A DNA stretch of 18,055 bases, from the NCBI GenBank assembly GCA_913773825.1, contig CAJYHH010000333.1:1-18055 (forward strand), written 5' to 3'. Below, piece after piece: positions 8,365-16,665 of this stretch. Position 1 is the first letter of the stretch, and each line of letters opens with the position of its first letter. The notes under the pieces are model-generated. The model saw nothing but the letters and a program-made list of their open reading frames with translations. It was not told the origin of the DNA and did not search any database. The DNA comes from Candidatus Sericytochromatia bacterium. Its GTDB lineage: Bacteria > Cyanobacteriota > Sericytochromatia > UBA7694. A program made the position numbers and the translations under genes.

Positions 8365-8368
8365 CTCC
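8365..8368 (-). promoter_or_regulatory. Ribosome binding site fixing the TTG start of rseP
   Basis: GGAG on the minus strand lies nine bases upstream of TTG (8355-8353). No ATG or GTG lies in frame between this site and the HEFGH codons. The upstream in-frame sequence has no better start codon, so this site supports TTG. Confidence 0.6.
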
Positions 8369-8400
8369 AGAGCTTGAAATTGGCGGGTAACGCCATCTGA

Positions 8401-8409
8401 AGTATAGCA
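8401..8409 (-). promoter_or_regulatory. Extended -10 promoter for rseP
   Basis: Read on the minus strand, 8409-8401 is TGCTATACT: a TGn extension directly before TATACT, five of six to the -10 consensus. No good -35 is seen (TCGAAC at a 16-base spacing is the nearest), as is common for extended -10 promoters. The inferred start, around 8394, leaves a leader of about 39 bases that contains the GGAG site. Confidence 0.5.
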
Positions 8410-8507
8410 AATGCAAAGAACGGTTCGATATGAGATCTTGGCATCACCAAGCTAATCCCCTGAGTGAAGTGCTTTAGAGCCAACTGTTTTATATTTTTTT
8501 CCATGAC

Positions 8508-8536
8508 TTGATGGCTTTCAAACGCTCCGCTACACT
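8508..8536 (+). promoter_or_regulatory. Sigma-70-type promoter for the membrane glycosyltransferase-like gene
   Basis: TTGATG (8508-8513) and TACACT (8531-8536) are separated by exactly 17 bases; each box matches four of six consensus positions. The expected start, about 8543, gives a leader of some 36 bases before the ATG at 8579. The gap 8356-8578 otherwise holds only the divergent rseP signals. Confidence 0.5.
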
Positions 8537-8578
8537 GAAACCCATATTTACAAACAACCTGTCTATCGGACTTTTTAA

Positions 8579-10876
8579 ATGAAACTCTTTCGTGCTCTAA
8601 TAAGTCCCTTTCTAACACATCCCAGCCTGCGCATCAGTATGACGATAGGACTGCTATTAGTCTTTAGCTGGTATTATCTAAGCCTGACGTATCAAATTCC
8701 CTTTGACCTTGCCTGGGATATGGATTTATTGACGATTAACGATGTGCTGCTGATTAACAGTACCCAGTTACCGCTTCACAATGACCATCCCAAATTCGGC
8801 ATGAATCTCTTAATGAGTCAAGCTCTCGAAATAGGGCGTTTTTTTGATATCGTATCCGTTTCCCGTTTTAGTGAGCTTCAACAAAGCCCGTCTCCGCTGA
8901 TCGCCATTGCTGAATTGACTTTGTTTCTCCGCCAGACAGAGGCTGTCATTGTCTGGCTGACATTATTATTGACTCTGTTTGTTTTTTGGCGTCTGTTTCC
9001 GCGACAGCACCTGCTTTTAATTCTGAGTATCCCGCTGCTGGGACTTCAAACAGGGCTCTTGTATTGCGCAATGGTCATACGCACTGAAGCTATTAGCATT
9101 TTTTTTCTGCTGTTGGGCTTGGCCTTGTTTTGCGGCCTGCAACAGCTTAAACAGCTCCGATTTGAATTGATGGCCTGGCTAGCTGGGGGTTTCTGTTTTG
9201 GCCTAGCGCTGTTAACCAAGCTACAGGCGATTCAGGCGGCACCGCTCTTTTTATTGATCTGTGCCTATGTGTATACACAAGCAAAATTGCCTGAGACAAA
9301 TGAGACATCTTCTAAACCACAGCCCGAATTAGAAAAACTGCCCACGCAAATTTCACTCCTGATTCTGATAGTTTTTGGAACTACCTTGCTTGGCTGGATA
9401 TTGCTTGCCTGGCTGGCCTGGAAACATCCAAGCTTGCCAGGTCAAAAACCAGTTCTGATTCCTCTGTCTGCTTTTGCCAGTGGTGAACTCAGTTTTGCGC
9501 AACTGCTCTCTCATCTCAAACTGCAAATCGTCTGGCTGGTCCTGTTATTTAGTCCTTGGCTGGCTCTTTTGCTTATACGTCTACAGAAAAGCAAGTTGCT
9601 TCAACGGCTGGCTGCGCTTTATCCTTTATTTTGGGTTGGTTTGTTTTCGGCTTATCTCGCTCCACTCGTCACCTATCTATTTCGATCCGGCATCTCAGAG
9701 TTAACCTGGAGTTATCTGTTGCAAATAGCTCAGAGTTCACTTTGGACAGATACAAATGCCTCAACAACCTCTTCAGCAGGCGCTTTTCTGCCTACACTTG
9801 AGTTTGTACTGCATACAGATACAATTTATCTTCTGTTAGCAGCCTCAACCTTGTTGATAGGGCTTTATCGATTAAAAGAGATTTCAGACCCCAGAGAAAA
9901 ATCAGCCCAACGACTGGTCTTGCTGATTTTTCTGGCGGGTTTCCTTGTCATGATGATGGGGAGCCGCGCTTTGCTGCGTGACACCATCTGGTTCAAGTTT
10001 TTAGGCAGTTTCAGTCTGTTGATTCTACTCAAGCATACTTGTCAGGGTTTGCATTCACAGCTGATGCGGCGAGCTTTAATCGGGCTATGTATTTTGTTTC
10101 CGATAGCAATGGCCTGGAGTCTGTCTGAAACCCAGAATCAAATCAAGCTCTATTACGCAAAATTCAAGTTTAATCGTTATACTTCAATGATCGATGCCGT
10201 TTATACAAGTCCAGACATGATTTACCCGACTATCATGCTGTCAGCTTACGGCAAAGATCTCTATCCCCCTCATGACAAAGATCGTGACATTCTACGTCAA
10301 GCCATAGCTCAAGCTCGTCAGGTCAATTATCTTAAAACCAGCGCTAACCAGCTCTTTGTTACCAACAAGCCCTTACCTGTCCGCGCTCTTGGACTGGCTG
10401 CTGAGCATTTTCCGGTTTGGAAACAAACCCAAGACTGGGCTCGTTTTTATACTGTTGCCCCACATCTGCGAGGTAGCATGCTGATTTCAAGCCAGATCCT
10501 TACCGAATCTGCGGCTCATCAGCGACAAAATAGCCTTTTACCCATCTGGGATCCCCATCTACTCTTGTGTTTGTCCGAGAGTGACTATCGCCGAATCTTT
10601 AAACTGACACCTACAGAAGCAGCTCCTATACAGATCAAGCACCAGGACGGAATCGAAAACTACTATCCTATTCTGATGGGTCTTAACAACCCAGAAAGTA
10701 GTGAAAGCCTTCAAACTTATCCTTATTTTAGTGTCTTGCCACTGGACTGGCTGGCTCAATTTCAGTATCCGCCATTTTTTCTTGTACATGATGGCAATTC
10801 CTGGGGGCCGGATTATCCAAACTGGCCTCATATGGTTTCTTTGATCGAAGAGCCAAGTGATAATAAAACACCTTGA
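8579..10876 (+). CDS. Polytopic membrane protein resembling GT-C glycosyltransferases
   Basis: The protein has 765 residues and about 12-13 hydrophobic segments (about 19-37, 119-137, 143-163, 168-187, 196-214, 217-233, 257-281, 316-334, 345-365, 413-430, 445-462, 470-485, 497-514), then a soluble tail of about 250 residues (515-765). The long loop after the first membrane segment contains D43, D47 and D49 and the stretch HNDHPKFGM (67-75). An acidic first loop is where GT-C enzymes, including the ArnT/GT39-like group, place their catalytic Asp. VIRTEA (166-171) and ALLTKLQAI (210-218) also resemble that group. If so, it would use a lipid-linked sugar on the outer face of the inner membrane. 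The start is the ATG at 8579, with a weak CGGA eight bases before it. It is divergent to rseP and the other glycosyltransferases. The membrane topology is clear; the enzymatic family is inferred from pattern, not a firm match. Confidence 0.72.
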   Translation: MKLFRALISPFLTHPSLRISMTIGLLLVFSWYYLSLTYQIPFDLAWDMDLLTINDVLLINSTQLPLHNDHPKFGMNLLMSQALEIGRFFDIVSVSRFSELQQSPSPLIAIAELTLFLRQTEAVIVWLTLLLTLFVFWRLFPRQHLLLILSIPLLGLQTGLLYCAMVIRTEAISIFFLLLGLALFCGLQQLKQLRFELMAWLAGGFCFGLALLTKLQAIQAAPLFLLICAYVYTQAKLPETNETSSKPQPELEKLPTQISLLILIVFGTTLLGWILLAWLAWKHPSLPGQKPVLIPLSAFASGELSFAQLLSHLKLQIVWLVLLFSPWLALLLIRLQKSKLLQRLAALYPLFWVGLFSAYLAPLVTYLFRSGISELTWSYLLQIAQSSLWTDTNASTTSSAGAFLPTLEFVLHTDTIYLLLAASTLLIGLYRLKEISDPREKSAQRLVLLIFLAGFLVMMMGSRALLRDTIWFKFLGSFSLLILLKHTCQGLHSQLMRRALIGLCILFPIAMAWSLSETQNQIKLYYAKFKFNRYTSMIDAVYTSPDMIYPTIMLSAYGKDLYPPHDKDRDILRQAIAQARQVNYLKTSANQLFVTNKPLPVRALGLAAEHFPVWKQTQDWARFYTVAPHLRGSMLISSQILTESAAHQRQNSLLPIWDPHLLLCLSESDYRRIFKLTPTEAAPIQIKHQDGIENYYPILMGLNNPESSESLQTYPYFSVLPLDWLAQFQYPPFFLVHDGNSWGPDYPNWPHMVSLIEEPSDNKTP

Positions 10877-10957
10877 GACGCATCAAAATAACGGGTGAAC
10901 TTATTACTGTAAATCTGAACACTTCACCTGCCTCTGGAGTCTGCTCACAATCGGCTG

Positions 10958-10963
10958 TATATT
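10958..10963 (+). promoter_or_regulatory. Candidate -10 box for the alpha-2-macroglobulin gene
   Basis: TATATT (five of six) lies in the 139-base gap before the gene, and would give a leader of about 46 bases. The only -35 candidate at a 17-base spacing is TGGAGT (10935-10940), which is weak. No terminator for the preceding membrane protein gene is evident, so read-through is also possible. Confidence 0.3.
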
Positions 10964-11015
10964 GGGCAGGTAGCCCTAAGTTCTAGATGTTTTGTAGATG
11001 TTGAGGTAAGACGCA

Positions 11016-14000
11016 ATGAGAATGCTGATGATCTGGACTTTGATTCTGAGTATGGCTCTGCCAGCAAGCGCGCAGGTGCCAGAGGGCAATCAGGCTTATA
11101 GCCAGCACAACTATGCAGAAGCACTTGGGTTTTATCGCAAAGCAATGGCAAAAGAACCTTCAGCTGAACTCAGACTACAGATTCTGCGCACCCTGGTCAA
11201 ACTCAAACGCTGGGATGAGTTTATTAATGAACTGGAGTCAGGACTTAAAACTGTCCCTGACCCGCTGACCCGCGCCCGCATGCTCCATCTGGGAGCGATG
11301 ACTTATCAGGAACTGCCCCATCAGGGTTATCAGCGCAACGGCAAAACCTATCGTTCAGAAGAGCATCGCGAAGGGGAGTATGTCTGGCTCTACGAAGAAG
11401 ACCAGAAACAAGCCCAGAACTATTTTCAGGCCTCACGTAATCTCTACCAGGAACAGCTTAAGTCAGCCAAAAATCAGGCGCTGTTTCGTGAAATTATCGC
11501 ATTTAATCTCGACCTTTCAAGCTTCTGGATGGAGCAGTTACAGATTCCCTACGAAGTCAAAGACTGGCCAATCCTGACGACTCCCAGCACTTATCCTGTC
11601 CCCACTCAAACAGACAGCACCGCCCTGGAAAAAGTCTGGCAGCTCTACCAGGAAAATCTCTGGCTTGCCCGCCAGCTTAAAGACAGTCATTTAGAAGCCA
11701 GCGAACGTTACCGTTGGGCCCGCATTTTACTGGAGCACCGCGGCCTTGAAGCCCAGGACTATCCCGATAAAGATCCCCTCTTGCTCATGCAGGCCATTAT
11801 CCGCGATTTCCCAAATGATGCCCTAGTGCCAGAAATCCGCTTTATGATTGGCGATGTTTATAATGCTCGCGAAAACTACAGCAGCGCGCTTGAAAACTGG
11901 CAAATGTTGCTTAACACAAAGCTTAAAGAACATGCCGAAGCGCGGATTCAGCAGCTAAACTGGCCCCAACTGACTTTAAACACACCCGGTGCTCAAGCCC
12001 CCAATAGCATTCCGACGTTTACGATTCAGGGTCGTAATCTGGACCCCGTCCGGTTTGAACTTCACAATGTTCCACTTGAACAAGTCCTGCAGAATCCCCT
12101 GAATCTGTATAAACCCAATCGCAGCTTTAAAGACTATGTTCAGAACCTTGGCGGCTCGTTTAAAGAATTTAATGAAGTCACCCAGAAAATCAGTGAGTGG
12201 ACCTGGACACCTCAGCCCACTCAACCTTATGCCGCTTTTTCGCAGGCCTTACAATTGCCCAAAGCTTTACCCGCCGGCGCTTATTTGCTAGAAGCCCACA
12301 CAGACAAAGTCCGGGCAGCTCTTTTACTGGTAATCTCAGATGTGGTGCTGAGCTCACGCCAGGACAATCACCAGTCGATTTATTTTCTGGCGGATGCCAT
12401 CAGCGGTAAACCCATTCCTGATGGCAAACTGTATATCAAAGAAACCACGGGCTATAACCCCAACCAGGAAGTTCGCGCTTATAAAGCCCAGACAGATGCC
12501 CAGGGCCTATATCGCTTTAATAGCCAGAGTAAGCGTCAAAACGAAAACCGTCAGTATGAAGCCTTTGCTGTCTATCGCAGCGCGGATGGCGCCACGCATT
12601 ATGCCCTGAGCAATATGGGTTACTGGTCAGGTTATCGTCAGGAGTACGAAGGCTGGCGCGTTTATAGCTATACCGACCGCCCGCTTTATCGCCCTGGCCA
12701 GACCGTTAACTTCCGTCAGATGCTGCGCCGTTACCACGATGGCAAATACACAAATATCACCAGCGGTTCCGTTGAAGTTAGTGTTCATAATCCACGCGGT
12801 GAAGAAGTTTATCGCAAAACCCTCAAAGCCAATCGCTTTGGCAGCCTCAACGGCAGCTTTGAACTTGCCAGCAATGCTCCACTTGGCGCCTATCACTTTC
12901 AGTTTCGCCAGAGCGAAAACAGTGTAGGCATACAAGCGCTGGGCACCACCCAGTTTCAGGTTGAAGAATACAAAAAGCCCGAATACGAAGTCAAAGTCAC
13001 GCCCCAGCCTGCTCTACCCGGCGAAACCGCTAAAGTCACTCTGCAAGGAGAGTACTTCTTTGGTGGGCCAGTGGCTGGCGCTCAGGTTGAGTACACGGTT
13101 TCACGCCGTCAGTATTATCCGTCTTTTGGCTGGGACGAATGGTATTACCGGGACTATCAGCCCAATTATAATCAGCAGGTAATTCTGCAGCAGACCGGCA
13201 CGCTTAACGCCCAGGGCAAGCTTGAAATCAACTTCCCGACTCAGGTGGATGCTGATTCGGTCTATACCATCAGCGCTCAGGTCACTGACGCCTCACGGCG
13301 CGAAGTCAGCAGCAGCGGCAGCCTGACAGTTACCCGCCAGGCCTTCTTTGCTCAGATCAAGCTCAACCAGGGCTTTTATCAAGGTGGTGACCGCATCAGC
13401 ACTGAAATTGAGCTCCGCGATCCCAATTCTCAGCCGGTGCCCAACCAAAGTGGCACCGTCACAATCGAAAAAATCACGGCTCAGGATCTCGCTAAAAATG
13501 AAATCCAGACTGAAAAAGTAGAGACCCAAAACGTCAAAAGTGACGCCCAGGGCCGCATTTTTGTTAACTGGACCAGTCCAACGGGCGGTGGCAAATATTG
13601 CCTGAGCTTTAGCGCTCGCGATAAACGCGAACAACTTGTCACAGCTGAACAGCAGTTCTGGGTAGCCGGTGACAATTTTAGTGGTCAGGCCATTCGCCTC
13701 AATGGCGTTGAGCTGGTAACGGACAAACGCATTTACGCCCCTGGTGAACAAGTAGAGGTTTTAGTTCAGGCTGATAAACCAGACAGCTATGTCTGGCTCA
13801 CGCGCGAAAGTGATGATGCGATTCTCAACAGTGAATTGGTCTCGCTGCAAGGCCGCAGCAAAGTCCTGAGCTTTAAGCTCTCTGATCAGCATCAACCTAA
13901 CTTTATGCTACGCGCGCTTAGCGTCAGCGATCGACAGCTTCATCACACAGAACGAGAGCTGTTTGTGCCCGCGATTCAGCATCGTCTGCAAATTGGCCTG

Positions 14001-16604
14001 ACGCCTGACAAAGTGTCTTATGAGCCCGGCAGTAAAGGCAAACTCAAAATTGAAGTTAAAGATCATCAGGGTCAGCCGGTTGAAACTGAACTTTCGCTGG
14101 CCATGGTAGATGCAGCTCTTTATCAGCTGCTGCCTGATTCAAGCCAGCCGATTCATGATGCCTTTTATGGTGGCCGACGCGGCATTCCGCAGCGTCTGGA
14201 TACCTCGCTCAATATTCATTACAACGCCTTTGTGGATTATTTAATCAAACAAAAAGAGTTTAAACTCGACTATCCCTTTACCCCCTTACCCGGCACAGAC
14301 AGCCGTCGCGATCGCTATAAAGAAGAGCTTGCTGATGGCGAAATGCCCAGACCGTCTGCGATGGCCGAATCCGCTCCGCTTGATGATGTTGTTGCCCAGC
14401 GCAAAAGTGTCGCCAATGAATCAGCTGCCCCACCGATGCAACCAGAAGCCCCACGTGTACGCTCTGAGTTTAAAGACACGGCTTACTGGAACCCCGCCAT
14501 CACCACAGATACAAACGGTAAAGCAGAACTCAATCTGGACTTCCCTGACAATCTGACCACCTGGCGCATGCTTAGCCGCGGCTGGACCGCAGATTCTTTA
14601 GTGGGCCAGACCCAGACCGATGTTCGCACCCGTCAGGATCTGATGCTGCGCCTGCAGCACCCGCGCTTTTTAACCGAAAGTGATCAGGTTGTGATCAGCG
14701 CCAACGTCAATAACGAGACAGACAAAGCTGAAAATGTAACGGTTAAACTGCAAGTTGATCCACTGCGTTTAAAGCCCAGCGATGCTCTAGAGCGCAAAGT
14801 CAGCGTTCCGGCACATGGCCAGGCGCGGGTAGACTGGCGCATGCAGGTGCTCACACCCGGTGAAGCCGTGCTAACTGCTGAAGCCCGTGGCTCTCAAGCT
14901 GGGGATGCGGTTCGTCAGACGCTGCCGGTACAGATTTACGGCTCGCTGCGGACCGAAACCAAATCAGCGTCGACCACAGGCAATGCCACGATCAGCCTTA
15001 ATCTGCCAGCGGCTCGTAAACCTGAGCAGACCAAACTGCAAATCACCTTGCAGCCTTCGCTGGCTGCTACCTTACTGGATGCCCTGCCCTATCTGGCGGA
15101 GTTCCCTTATGGCTGTATCGAGCAGACCACCAGCCGCTTTGTCCCTGCGGTACTGGTCTCAAAAACCCTTCAGGATCTGGGCTTAAATCTGGATGAACTG
15201 GGCAAACAGCTTGATGCCAGCAGCAAAGCAACCCGTATCAAACAGCCCCTGGCTAGCCGCCAACAGCTGAATGAGATGATTGCTGAAGGCTTAAAACGTC
15301 TTAGCAGCAGTCAGAATCCTGACGGTGGCTGGGGCTGGTGGGCTGGTGGCCAGAGCGATGAGTATATGAGCACCTATGTGCTGGATGCTTTATTGCTGGC
15401 CCGTGAATCTGACCTCAAACTGGATTCAGGCCTAATTGATAAAGGTCTGAGTTTTGTGGATCAGTCGTTTAAAAAGCAAAAAAGTCTGCATCTTAAAACC
15501 TATCAGGCGTATGTCTTAGCCAGAGCCAAACGGGTTAGCGTCAATGAGCTAAAAGGTCTGTTTAATCAGCGCGATGGCCTAAATGCCTATAGTATGGCTT
15601 TACTGGCAATGGCCCATCAGTACGCTGGTGCCCCAGATCAGGCCAAGCTGATTCTGCAGAATCTTAAAAGCTTTGTTCGCCGTGATGCCGCTACAGCGAC
15701 AGCCAGCTGGGATAACGCTGCTGCCTGGTGGTACTGGTACGGAGATCGAGTGGAGACCAATGCCGTGATTCTACAGGCCTTTAACCTGATCCATCCCAGT
15801 GACAGTCTGGTACCTGAAATCATGCGCTGGCTGGTGCATAATCGCGAAGGCAATCGCTGGCATTCCACCAAAGATACGGCCCGCGCAATTTATGCTCTGA
15901 GTGGGTATCTTAAAAACACCCGCGAGCTCAAAGCTGATTATAGCGTGGCGGTAAAGCTCAATGGAAAACAGCTCCAGACCGTTAAGTTTACAGCGGCCCA
16001 AGCTCTAAGCGGCCCGGTCAGCCTAAATCTGGCAGACAAAGATCTTAAAGTCGGAGCCAATACAATTGAACTGGTTAAAACGGGTGAAGGTACGTTGTAC
16101 TTCAGCACGGCTCTGCAGGTCTTTAGCCGCGAAGAAAAAATCCCAGCAGCTGGCAACAGACTTGAAGTCAAACGCAGCTATTTTAAAGTGCTCGATCAGC
16201 TTGACCCCAACACTCAAAAGCTTGAAACCAGCCGTACACTTTTAGCGGAAGGCGCACTGGTGACAAGTGGTGAAGAAGTTGAGGTCAGGCTTGAAATCAA
16301 AGCGCCGAATGACTACGAATACCTGATGTTTGAAGACTTTAAGCCAGCCGGCTTTGAGACAGTTGATAATCTTAGCGGCTATGTCTGGCAAAACGGCACA
16401 GGTGTCTACCGCGAGTTACGGGATAATCGCGTCGCGATGTTTATGAGCTGGATGCCTCAGGGCACACAGGTTCTGACCTATCGTCTGCGAGCAGAAGTCC
16501 CAGGTTTGTTTCATGCTCTGCCTCATCGGGCAGAAGCCATGTATGCCCCGCAAATTCAGGCCACTTCAGACAGCATGATTCTGAAAATTCAGGATAAGCC
16601 TTAA
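11016..16604 (+). CDS. Secreted alpha-2-macroglobulin family protein with N-terminal TPR region
   Basis: The protein has 1862 residues. A Sec signal peptide spans about 1-20 (hydrophobic core, then PASA-Q); there is no lipobox cysteine, so unlike E. coli YfhM it is probably soluble in the periplasm. TPR-like helices follow (about 22-100, and again near 245-300). Macroglobulin domains run from about 330, including MG2 with YTDRPLYRPGQTVNF (near 552-566), MG3 from about 647, and bacterial domains with YAPGEQVEV (near 907) and SYEPGSKGKLKIEV (near 1000). A Pro/Ala/Glu-rich linker (about 1097-1149) is followed by YWNPAITTDTNGKA and PDNLTTWR. The thioester domain has G1366-C1367-I-E-Q1370, then NPDGGWGWW. 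The C terminus is a receptor-binding-like domain. Family members trap proteases: bait cleavage exposes the Cys-Gln thioester, which bonds to the attacker. The start is the ATG at 11016, with GAGG at 11003-11006. A terminator follows the stop; no pbpC gene is adjacent. Confidence 0.92.
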   Translation: MRMLMIWTLILSMALPASAQVPEGNQAYSQHNYAEALGFYRKAMAKEPSAELRLQILRTLVKLKRWDEFINELESGLKTVPDPLTRARMLHLGAMTYQELPHQGYQRNGKTYRSEEHREGEYVWLYEEDQKQAQNYFQASRNLYQEQLKSAKNQALFREIIAFNLDLSSFWMEQLQIPYEVKDWPILTTPSTYPVPTQTDSTALEKVWQLYQENLWLARQLKDSHLEASERYRWARILLEHRGLEAQDYPDKDPLLLMQAIIRDFPNDALVPEIRFMIGDVYNARENYSSALENWQMLLNTKLKEHAEARIQQLNWPQLTLNTPGAQAPNSIPTFTIQGRNLDPVRFELHNVPLEQVLQNPLNLYKPNRSFKDYVQNLGGSFKEFNEVTQKISEWTWTPQPTQPYAAFSQALQLPKALPAGAYLLEAHTDKVRAALLLVISDVVLSSRQDNHQSIYFLADAISGKPIPDGKLYIKETTGYNPNQEVRAYKAQTDAQGLYRFNSQSKRQNENRQYEAFAVYRSADGATHYALSNMGYWSGYRQEYEGWRVYSYTDRPLYRPGQTVNFRQMLRRYHDGKYTNITSGSVEVSVHNPRGEEVYRKTLKANRFGSLNGSFELASNAPLGAYHFQFRQSENSVGIQALGTTQFQVEEYKKPEYEVKVTPQPALPGETAKVTLQGEYFFGGPVAGAQVEYTVSRRQYYPSFGWDEWYYRDYQPNYNQQVILQQTGTLNAQGKLEINFPTQVDADSVYTISAQVTDASRREVSSSGSLTVTRQAFFAQIKLNQGFYQGGDRISTEIELRDPNSQPVPNQSGTVTIEKITAQDLAKNEIQTEKVETQNVKSDAQGRIFVNWTSPTGGGKYCLSFSARDKREQLVTAEQQFWVAGDNFSGQAIRLNGVELVTDKRIYAPGEQVEVLVQADKPDSYVWLTRESDDAILNSELVSLQGRSKVLSFKLSDQHQPNFMLRALSVSDRQLHHTERELFVPAIQHRLQIGLTPDKVSYEPGSKGKLKIEVKDHQGQPVETELSLAMVDAALYQLLPDSSQPIHDAFYGGRRGIPQRLDTSLNIHYNAFVDYLIKQKEFKLDYPFTPLPGTDSRRDRYKEELADGEMPRPSAMAESAPLDDVVAQRKSVANESAAPPMQPEAPRVRSEFKDTAYWNPAITTDTNGKAELNLDFPDNLTTWRMLSRGWTADSLVGQTQTDVRTRQDLMLRLQHPRFLTESDQVVISANVNNETDKAENVTVKLQVDPLRLKPSDALERKVSVPAHGQARVDWRMQVLTPGEAVLTAEARGSQAGDAVRQTLPVQIYGSLRTETKSASTTGNATISLNLPAARKPEQTKLQITLQPSLAATLLDALPYLAEFPYGCIEQTTSRFVPAVLVSKTLQDLGLNLDELGKQLDASSKATRIKQPLASRQQLNEMIAEGLKRLSSSQNPDGGWGWWAGGQSDEYMSTYVLDALLLARESDLKLDSGLIDKGLSFVDQSFKKQKSLHLKTYQAYVLARAKRVSVNELKGLFNQRDGLNAYSMALLAMAHQYAGAPDQAKLILQNLKSFVRRDAATATASWDNAAAWWYWYGDRVETNAVILQAFNLIHPSDSLVPEIMRWLVHNREGNRWHSTKDTARAIYALSGYLKNTRELKADYSVAVKLNGKQLQTVKFTAAQALSGPVSLNLADKDLKVGANTIELVKTGEGTLYFSTALQVFSREEKIPAAGNRLEVKRSYFKVLDQLDPNTQKLETSRTLLAEGALVTSGEEVEVRLEIKAPNDYEYLMFEDFKPAGFETVDNLSGYVWQNGTGVYRELRDNRVAMFMSWMPQGTQVLTYRLRAEVPGLFHALPHRAEAMYAPQIQATSDSMILKIQDKP

Positions 16605-16611
16605 ACAGACC

Positions 16612-16659
16612 AAGGGCCTGGAATGCGATTTAACGACATTCCAGGCCCTTTCATTTTTT
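16612..16659 (+). terminator. Rho-independent terminator of the alpha-2-macroglobulin gene
   Basis: AAGGGCCTGGAATG (16612-16625) and CATTCCAGGCCCTT (16637-16650) form a perfect 14-bp stem with an 11-base loop, followed by TCATTTTTT (16651-16659). It begins eight bases after the stop codon. It also lies seven bases from the end of the convergent EAL gene and may stop minus-strand transcription too, although no T tract follows on that side. Confidence 0.9.
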
Positions 16660-16665
16660 GCTCGT

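Noticed and set aside
8352..8618. 88-codon leftward open frame across the divergent promoter gap
   Set aside because: It overlaps the starts of both rseP and the membrane protein gene, covers their promoter signals and shows no recognisable domain.
10877..11015. Hairpin terminator after the GT-C-like gene (GGTGAA paired with TTCACC)
   Set aside because: The stem is only six base pairs with a loop of about 30 bases and no T tract.
13110..13169. Tyr/Trp-rich stretch in the macroglobulin (nine aromatics in residues 699-718)
   Set aside because: It lies in the MG3 domain, where homologues commonly carry a variable aromatic loop; not unusual enough to report.
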